From Tulasnella sp. 424 (lineage: Eukaryota > Basidiomycota > Agaricomycetes > Cantharellales > Tulasnellaceae): DNA of 40,478 nucleotides. This document shows, one piece after another, positions 34,009-40,478 of the stretch. The notes under the pieces are model-generated. The model made no database searches and had not been told where the DNA came from. It worked only from the letters and a program-made list of their open reading frames with translations. The position numbers were made by a program, and so were the translations under genes. Where the stretch lies: positions 1 through 40,478 of the forward strand of contig WSUB01000263.1 in NCBI GenBank assembly GCA_019633425.1. Reading direction: 5' to 3'. Numbering within the stretch: the stretch's first letter is position 1; every line of letters starts with the position of its first letter.

Positions 34009-35541
34009 ATGGACCACGACATTTTGCTAAGTAACGCCAGGCCTTTGGTGTGGAGAGTGTTGAGATAACTAATCCAGCCTTCCGACGAGCAATCAACTCT
34101 GGACTATTTAGCTCACCTTGTCATTCCTCCCGAGCAACTAACTCTTAAAAATGACGTAGAGCTTGGAGTGGGAGGCTATACCGAAGTCTTTGTAGTAATT
34201 CTGGAGTCCTCGGACTCGCAGACGAAAGTCGCTGTGAAGCAGTTGCGGATAGTGCAGGCGAAGGGAGTTCGGCATCGTGTAGCAATTGTGAGTCTTCTTT
34301 CCATCCTATATCTCTTTACCGATGCTTATTGGTCCAATAAAGCGTCTCGCCCGGGAGTTAAAAGTATGGGCCTCGGCGAAGCACCTAACATCCTTGAACT
34401 TCTCGGGGTTTATCTCAGCGACAACTACGGATGCACGGCACTCGTGTCGGCATACATGGCCAACGGAAACGTCGAGGAATATATAACAGGCTTCAACCAA
34501 ATCTGGCTACTCGAGTAAGACTTGTAAGCCATCGTTTCGGTTTGAAGCACTCGTTCAGAGCTACTCCATTCTGGGTTCAAGGTATAACGTCAGGGATATG
34601 CTACCTGCACAACTGCAATCCGGCCATCTGCCACGGAAACTTGAAACCGGTTCGATTGAATTTTTATACCAGGAGGACAGTCGGCTAAAGGAGTTTTTAG
34701 ACCAACGTCCTCGTAAATGACAGCCTCGATGCAGTCTTGTGCGACTTTGGTCTTGCCACGTTCATCCTGGAATCTGGAGTTTCATCGGATCGAAGTCTCC
34801 GAAAGGTTCAATTCGTTATACGAGACCAGAGCTCCTTCTGGAAGTTGAAGCTAAGCATACACTGGAGAGCGATGTCTGGGCATGGGCATGCATCGTATTC
34901 GAGGTAACTATAACTGCCTGAAGTCCATTATTCCACACTGTTGGATCATGGATTCAGCAAAACGGCCGTCCTCATCCGAGATACTCAATCGTCTCCTCTT
35001 CTCTGACGGAATTGAAGCCTCGGATGCTGCTACAGCGTCATCTTATCTCTCTACTCTGGAAGATCGCCAACCAGACTTGCTTCCAAGTACCGGCTCGCCG
35101 ACGGATGGCAACAGCAAGAAGAAACGGAAAGAAAGGCCGGGGCCCGAAGAGAGGCTGGAGAAGCGAACTCGTGGTAAGGAAGCAGCTGCTGAGACTGGTG
35201 CGTTCAACAGGGCGACTGCGTTGCTCTCATTTACAGCTGCTAGCTATTTTACAGGCCTAGTTTATTTGCTATCTCGCAGCCTAAAATTGATCTACTCTTC
35301 TTCTGTAGTTGATTGTTTTACTCTTACACGGCAAGCGCCGTCTCTCACTGCCACATCGTTACCTCTAGACGGGCACATTGCTATTTGAATGGGATTGCGA
35401 CTCCAGCGATGTTCTTGACATCCAGTGACAGAGCGCGGGTGATCAGCTCGGGTGTGCTTGGAAAACGGAGGGGTGGCTGTCATCGACGCGAACAAAATAG
35501 GCTTTGGCGATTACGTCGCTCCATGGAGGCTCCAGTTCTGA
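34009..35541 (+). pseudogene. Decayed kinase-WD40 gene (array unit A)
   Basis: Aligns with the intact gene at 36741-39444 exon by exon but cannot make that protein. Seen defects: the first donor is CTAAGT instead of GTAAGT (34027); single-base losses near 34384 and 34485 shift the frame; about 10 bp is missing near 34791 before the APE segment; about 195 bp containing the end of an intron and the start of the C-lobe is missing near 34918; almost all WD40 coding sequence is gone between about 35210 and 35280; and TGA at 35426-35428 replaces TGG in the last exon. Key residues also changed: GGYTEV for GGYGEV and HGN for HGD (Asn codon 34638-34640). It keeps a basic linker (35030-35205, KKKRKERPGPEERLEKR) absent from the intact copy. 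The 3' flank (35542-35704) matches 39445-39620. Confidence 0.85.
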
Positions 35542-35704
35542 CCGCTCTAGTCGTGCCTGCTCATTTCTGGTGATTGGGGAGTAAAGGACAAGCTTTGGTT
35601 CGCATACTACCAGCAATCGTGCTTGGCAATGGGATTCTGAGCGTTGAATGGGCCAGGATCACTTTGGACTACTCCTTCGAGGTCCAGTAGCTTGACTCAT
35701 TTCT

Positions 35705-35780
35705 CTCAGCCACCGATATTCCGAGACCTTTGCTACCCTTTTCGGATCGAATTGGGGGACGGAGGCAGCGTACTGTCGTG
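35705..35780 (-). pseudogene. Fragment of the SDR-like gene inside the array
   Basis: On the minus strand it reads YAASVPQFDPKRV, matching YAASVSQFEPKGV of exon 2 of the SDR-like gene (around 32390-32435 on the plus strand). The DNA is also clearly similar (CGAATTGGGGGACGGAGGCA against CGAATTGGGAGACGGAAGCA). It lies between the 3' flank of unit A and the leader of unit B. It is a duplication relic without a gene structure of its own. Confidence 0.75.
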
Positions 35781-35789
35781 ACGTCACTC

Positions 35790-36740
35790 TGAGATTAAAA
35801 GCAATTGGTGAATTGGTGAGAGAATGAACGGTTTCAGACAACTCTCTAGGCATTTGTTTCAGTTAGAAGCAATTTAGATACGAGTCACGTTTGGGGACAG
35901 GTGGGAAGAAACGTTGAGTCAGAAAAGCCGGTGCCAGTGATACGTAATGTTGTTCCACCGTTCTTCTTCGTGCTCGAGCTAGCCTAGCTTGCCAACCTGA
36001 GAGGCTTAGATCCACGCATATTGATTTACAGGAGCTGAAAATGATCTCCATTTTACGTTGTGGCTTGCTTTAGGTTCGCCTGCATCCTTCGCGTCCATTA
36101 TTTAGGCAGACAAAGGGCACCATTTTGATGCAGCTGGTAAGTCCCTACATCAGCATCGAACCAAGAATCCCGAGTCGGTTTCTAAGCTTGGATGGCTTTT
36201 GCGAGCGGTCGCCTGCAGAGTGACTTTAGCTGGGTATTCCTTTCATGGTCTAAGCCCGCATGCGTACTGACACAGCTAGAATTGAACGCGGCGCGATCGG
36301 ATTCGTGTGTGTTGGGGCTGTCGGCTGGTTCCTGACCTTCCGTCCGGACTTTGTCGGTGAAGCACCCATTTTTGTCCGAAATAACTAGATTCCTGAAAAG
36401 GGAAGCCTTTGAAACTGCTGATATAAGGTACTCTGCTCGTCGTATCAGTCCAAACTGTGTTGGAGAGAAAAGACAAGCAGGGCGAATACAAACGCGCTAC
36501 TTAAAGGGGAAAGAGCAAACACGAACAAACTAACTACTCTCAGGGTAGGTAGACAAAAGTGACTAGTTCCACGGCCTTTCCAGTCCCGCACGTTGGCATT
36601 CGGTATTCGTGCGGTTAACTCCTGGGTGCGCGCGGTTGCAACGTGCCCACCACTCCCATCACCCCATCCTCTTAGTCTGAACTGCTCAGCTAGCTCTACA
36701 TAAAAACGACAGGGAAAGCTAATATAACACATAAATGCGA
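35790..36740 (+). repeat. Leader region of array unit B with the kinase-WD40 promoter
   Basis: Homologous to 33245-34008. It has the same order of landmarks, including a GTAAGT site at 36138 and the block TGGGTATTCCTTTCATGGTC near 36228. Just before the kinase start a TATA-like ACATAAAAACG lies at 36698-36708, about 40 bp upstream of the ATG; unit A lacks an equally good match there. Two short ORFs in this stretch look non-coding. Confidence 0.65.
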
Positions 36741-39444
36741 ATGGACCCCGACATTTTGGTAAGTAGCGCCCGGACTTTGGTCTGTGGAGTGTTGAAATAA
36801 CCGATCCGGCCTTTCTAGCAATCGACTCTGGACGATTTATCTCACCTTATTATTCCTCCCGAGCAGCTAACTCTTGAAGATGACGTAGAGCTTGGAGTTG
36901 GGGGCTACGGCGAAGTCTTTTTGGCGGTTCTAGGGGCTTCGGACTTGCAGATCAAAGTCGCTGTGAAGCAGTTGATTATAGTGCAACCAAAAGGAGTTCG
37001 GCGTCACCTTGCAATTGTGAGCCTCTGTTACATCCTATACACCTTTACCGATACTTGTTGGTCAAATAAGCGTCTCGTCAGAGAGTTAAAAATATGGGCC
37101 ACGGCGAAGCACCCTAACATCCTTGAACTTCTCGGCTTCTATCTCGACGACAATTACGGATGTGCTCAGCTAGTGTCGGCGTACATGGCCAACGGAAACG
37201 TCAAGGAATATATAGACAGGCTTCAACCGAATTTGGCTTCTCGACTCAGATTTGTAAGCCACGATTTCGTTTATCTCTCGAGCACCCGCTCAGTTGAGAG
37301 CTGCTCTGGATCCTTTCCAGGTTCAAGGTATAACGTCAGGGATGAGCTACCTACACAACTGTAATCCGGCCATCTGCCATGGAGACCTGAAACCGGTTCG
37401 ATTGGCTTCTATATCCAGGCGACTGTCGGCTAACGGATTCTTTAGACTAACGTCCTCGTAAACGAGAGCCTCGACGCAGTCTTGTGCGACTTTGGTCTTG
37501 CCAGGTTCATCATGGAGTCAGGAGTCTCATCGGGTCTTACTACAACAAAGTCTGTGAAAGGTGCAACTCGCTATATGGCTCCAGAGCTTCTTCTAGACGG
37601 TGAAGCCAAGCATACACTGAAGAGCGATGTGTGGGCATGGGCATGCACCACATTCGAGGTGACTATCACTGTTTCAACGTGAAGCTGGTTGAATGACAAA
37701 TATGTACCCCCTCCAAGGTCCTTACTGGCCATGAGCCATTTTCCAATGCAAAGCGGGAGGAAGCCGTTGTAACGGCTATCGTCATGGGGCGATCCCCAGG
37801 ATCGGTCGACCTGCTTGACAGCCTCGTCTCTGACGGCAATATCACCTACTATCTGACCTTCGAATCCCTTAAGTCCATTTTCCCGGACTGCTGGATTGGA
37901 GATTCAGCAAAAAGGCCGTCCTCATCTGAGATTCTCAATCGCCTCATATCCCCTGACAGAATTGAAGCCACTTGTGTGCAAAAGGGCTACGGAGAAGGCG
38001 CAACTTTGATGAATGGTCATGAATCTGCGGTAACTTATTGCTTACTCGCAGTACCGTGTCGCGAAGACTAAACGCGCATTCCACACAATAGGTGCGCATT
38101 TGTCAATGGAATCCTCGGAAACGTGACGTTCTAGCCACCGGGTGATTGTCTATAGACATTTGTCTGCCTTTTTCGTACTTACACTTCGTCGCTCATTAGT
38201 TCAGCTGACGGTAAGGTCCGACTATGGAACGTACCCGTTCCGCCAGCTGCTCTGCTCGATCCTGTTACCATTAACCATCATCCGGGCTCAGAAGACGATT
38301 GCAGCATTTGGGCCATGGAATGGGACTGCACTGGAGCTCGCCTCGCGACTGGTTGTCGTCACGGCGTTCTACGAGTTTGGACAGCCGAAGGTGCACTCCA
38401 ATCCAATCTGAAGCTCCATACCGACGGAATATCCAGAATCACGTGGTCTCCCGGCGCTCTCTTTCTGCTCAGCGCCAGTCACGATGGAACAGTGGTCGTG
38501 TGGGATATGAGGACCCAGAAAAGGGACAAAGTCTACCAGGTCTTCCGGTTTCACAGTGGTAAGTAGTTTCTTGGGGGCGCTGGTTCTACACGTCGATGCT
38601 AAGCGTGGTTGCGAACTTGCAGACATCGTGTCTTACTATGATTCCCTCTGGTTCGATGACGAAACTTTGATCTCGAGTGGGAGAGATGGGCAAATCCATA
38701 TTCGCCGTCTTCACAATGAAACCCCGCTGTGTAAATTCACCGGCCACGAAAACGGGGTCCGTTTTTTACGCCTATCCAAGGATAAAACTCTGCTTGCATC
38801 CTCAAGTTACGACTTGACTATTCGTGTCTGGAACATGAATGCTGTAGAGGCCGGTGCCCTTGTTCAATCCCCCACCGGTCAGACCGAGGCTGCCCAAAAG
38901 TGGGTGCTGAGGGGTCATACTGGCGCGCTCGCGTCCTTGGGTTGGTGCCCAAGCCTCAATCCTGTAATGCAGTATCTACTGGTATCGTAAGTCAATGTGC
39001 CTCGTGTCGGTTGTTGTGGAGTTTCTGACCGCTCGTTTTCTCTCCAGAACGTCGTTCGATGGCACTTCGAGGGTCTGGGATGCTCGAAATGGATCCTGCA
39101 TAAAGGAACTTCTAGACCCCCGAGACAAGCTGTGTGCACAATCGTTCAGTCCTCGAGGACGATATCTCGCCACTAGATCACGCGATAGTCGCGTTTTGAT
39201 CTACTCTTTAATTGTAGGTGACTGTTTTACTCCTATACGCCGTCTCTGACTACAGTATCGTTGCTTCTAGACGGGCACCTTGCTATTCGAATGGGATTGC
39301 CAGTCCGGCCATGTATCTGACATCCAGTGGCAAAGCGCGGGTGATCAGCTTGCAGTGTGCTTGGAGGACGGTGGGGTGGTTGTTCTCGACACGAACAAAG
39401 TGGGCTTTGGCGATTGGGTCGCTCCTCGAAGCCTCCAGTTCTGA
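36741..39444 (+). CDS. Protein kinase fused to a TBL1/Sif2-like WD40 propeller (11 exons, 703 aa)
   Basis: Exons: 36741-36758, 36819-37016, 37071-37253, 37321-37395, 37446-37658, 37718-38029, 38092-38141, 38200-38558, 38623-38986, 39048-39213 and 39271-39444 (2112 nt, all in phase; introns 50-67 nt). The kinase fills about residues 25-320: Gly loop LGVGGYGEVF (31-40), Lys56 in VAVKQL, Glu77, HGDLKP with Asp155, Asn160, DFG at 173-175, APE at 203-205, DVWAWAC and RPSSSEIL. HGD replaces HRD, as often seen in fungal tyrosine-kinase-like kinases. The WD40 part (about 325-703) follows TBL1: GHESAVRICQWNP, LATGSADGKVRLW, LLSASHDGTVVVWD, LASSSYDLTIRVWNM, STSFDGTSRVWDA and LEDGGVVVLD. Exon 6 carries both the kinase end and GHESA, so the fusion does not depend on one uncertain splice. 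TBL1 family proteins normally start with LisH and F-box-like parts; here a kinase takes that place. An in-frame ATG at 36735 would add two residues. Confidence 0.85.
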
Positions 39445-39671
39445 CCGCTCTAGTCGTACCTACTCGTCCCTGATAATTTTGGAACGCGGTTTGATGAGGG
39501 GCAGGCCTTTTGGTCGGCGTTCTGGCGGCAACCGTGCTTAGCGATGGGATTCTGGATAATGCATGGGGTAGCATCATGCTCGGCACTCTGGACTATTCCT
39601 TCGAGATCCTGCAACTTGATTTGTTCTAATCACCTACATATTATGAGCTAATCTCCCGTCTATGCGTATTG
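39445..39671 (+). other. 3' flank of the kinase-WD40 gene
   Basis: Similar to 35542-35704 after the decayed copy, including CTCTGGACTATTCCTTCGAG. It is non-coding, probably 3' UTR and terminator. No discrete polyadenylation signal was identified. Confidence 0.55.
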
Positions 39672-39710
39672 TAAGGCGTGGGTACTTGAATGTGTGCGGC
39701 CATCGTGTTT
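39672..39710 (+). repeat. Direct repeat, left copy (39 bp)
   Basis: Begins TAAGGCGTGGGTACTTGAA. It matches 40161-40199 with about five differences and starts 489 bp before it. The two copies bracket the isolated leader of unit C, suggesting they mark a duplication boundary. Confidence 0.75.
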
Positions 39711-39754
39711 ATTTAGGAACAGGAGTCAAAAAAGGGGTCGGCAAGCTCATGTCG

Positions 39755-40140
39755 GCAGTGACTCGTTCTACCGGTCTTGTTTGTCCTCAAGCTAGTCTTC
39801 CTCAGGACCTCAGAGGCTTGGATTAACCCGGACCGATCCTCAAGGGTCGGGCGGGATCTTCATATTTTACGAGAGCTGGGAATGATCGTCACTTTTACGT
39901 TTGTGGCTTGCTAGCTCCCCCATGCTTCTCATCGATCATTTAGGCAGACAAGAGGGAGGGGGGATTTCAGTGCGTTCCCGAACAGAAGTGTACTCGCCAA
40001 GCGGCACCGTTCGGCAGTCGATTCATCCACACGTGCAGCTGGTAAGTATTTCTAACGTCGGGCCAATCCCACTCCTGTGCCGTTTTCCAGACTTGCAAGG
40101 CTCCTCGAACGGTCTCCCGCAACTTGAATTCTTTCAGTCA
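39755..40140 (+). repeat. Leader-only fragment of a third array unit (unit C)
   Basis: Resembles the leaders of units A and B: GTCTTGTTTGTCCTCAAGC near 39775, GGGAATGATC near 39879, CATTTAGGCAGACAAGAGGG near 39938, GTAAGTATTT at 40041, and CGAACGGTC followed by TTTCAG near 40135. No kinase exon follows; instead the sequence passes into the right copy of the 39-bp direct repeat. A more complete copy may lie beyond the window. Confidence 0.7.
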
Positions 40141-40160
40141 TCCACCCTCCATAGCCTAAT

Positions 40161-40199
40161 TAAGGCGTGGGTGCTTGAACGTGTGTGTTCATCGTGTTT
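40161..40199 (+). repeat. Direct repeat, right copy (39 bp)
   Basis: Begins TAAGGCGTGGGTGCTTGAA; partner of 39672-39710. Confidence 0.75.
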
Positions 40200-40307
40200 T
40201 CAGCGTCATCAGGGCGTTGGTCCCTAAGCGTGAGATGCATGTATGTCAATACTCATAGCCCCTTTCTCAATGAACATAATATTCAGACATTGCAAGACTT
40301 TCCATCC

Positions 40308-40478
40308 ATGGACTCTCGTGAAAGGACGAAGAGACGTCCAATACTGGCGACATACAATGATGGATGCGATAAGCTGCCCATGGTCGGTGCAGCGGCTTCT
40401 CATCCCCGCTACTTTAGTAGAGGGTCTCTTAAGGAGGGGGTTTGGGGGAGGAGCTCCTTAACGACACCACACGTGATT
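40308..40478 (+). CDS. Possible start of an ORF cut by the right edge
   Basis: From an ATG at 40308 the frame (MDSRERTKRRPIL...) is open for 57 codons to the window end. No domain or splice support. It is listed only because it may continue outside; the evidence is very weak. Confidence 0.1.
   Translation, partial: MDSRERTKRRPILATYNDGCDKLPMVGAAASHPRYFSRGSLKEGVWGRSSLTTPHVI

Noticed and set aside
1..40478. CRISPR array, insertion sequence, LTR element or secondary-metabolite core enzyme
   Set aside because: No regularly spaced repeats, transposase or reverse-transcriptase motifs, or PKS/NRPS/terpene synthase motifs were seen. The two reductases alone do not make a cluster.

Overview
This window looks like nuclear DNA of a filamentous basidiomycete, probably an agaricomycete. 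Evidence: most genes are cut by many very short GT-AG introns (about 50-67 nt), promoters and UTRs carry C/T-rich tracts, and the F-box protein has the N-terminal layout common in mushroom-forming fungi. A Rhizoctonia/Ceratobasidium-like source is only a guess, based on the kinase and WD40 families. Exons below were joined by hand from splice signals, reading phase and family conservation; no database search was possible.

Layout. 1-162: possible tail of a gene running in from the left edge. 0.6-7.3 kb: two aldo/keto reductase paralogues (355 aa each, identical intron positions) in the same orientation, flanking an F-box protein gene on the opposite strand. 7.3-10.1 kb: no confident gene. 10.1-11.9 kb: a TVP38/VTT (SNARE-associated Golgi) membrane protein. 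11.9-15.4 kb: convergent intergenic DNA with pyrimidine-rich 3' regions of both neighbours. 15.4-18.6 kb, minus strand: an HSF-type transcription factor of 753 aa. 18.6-31.5 kb: about 13 kb with no gene I can recognise, only scattered ORFs. 31.6-33.1 kb, minus strand: a membrane-anchored SDR-like protein. 33.2 kb to the right edge: a tandem array of a kinase-WD40 unit.

The array is the most notable part. The middle unit (36741-39444) is intact over 11 exons and predicts a 703-aa protein. A complete-looking protein kinase domain is fused in frame to a WD40 propeller resembling the C-terminal half of TBL1/Sif2 (SMRT/NCoR- or Set3C-type corepressor subunits). The left unit (34009-35541) is a decayed copy with frameshifts, a lost splice donor, an HGD-to-HGN change, a stop codon and loss of nearly all WD40 repeats. 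To the right lies a third copy of the leader with no kinase attached. A scrap of the neighbouring SDR gene sits between units one and two, so the duplication once included part of that gene.

Beyond the two reductases, which probably share a substrate class, and the array, nothing shows that the genes form one pathway or secondary-metabolite cluster.
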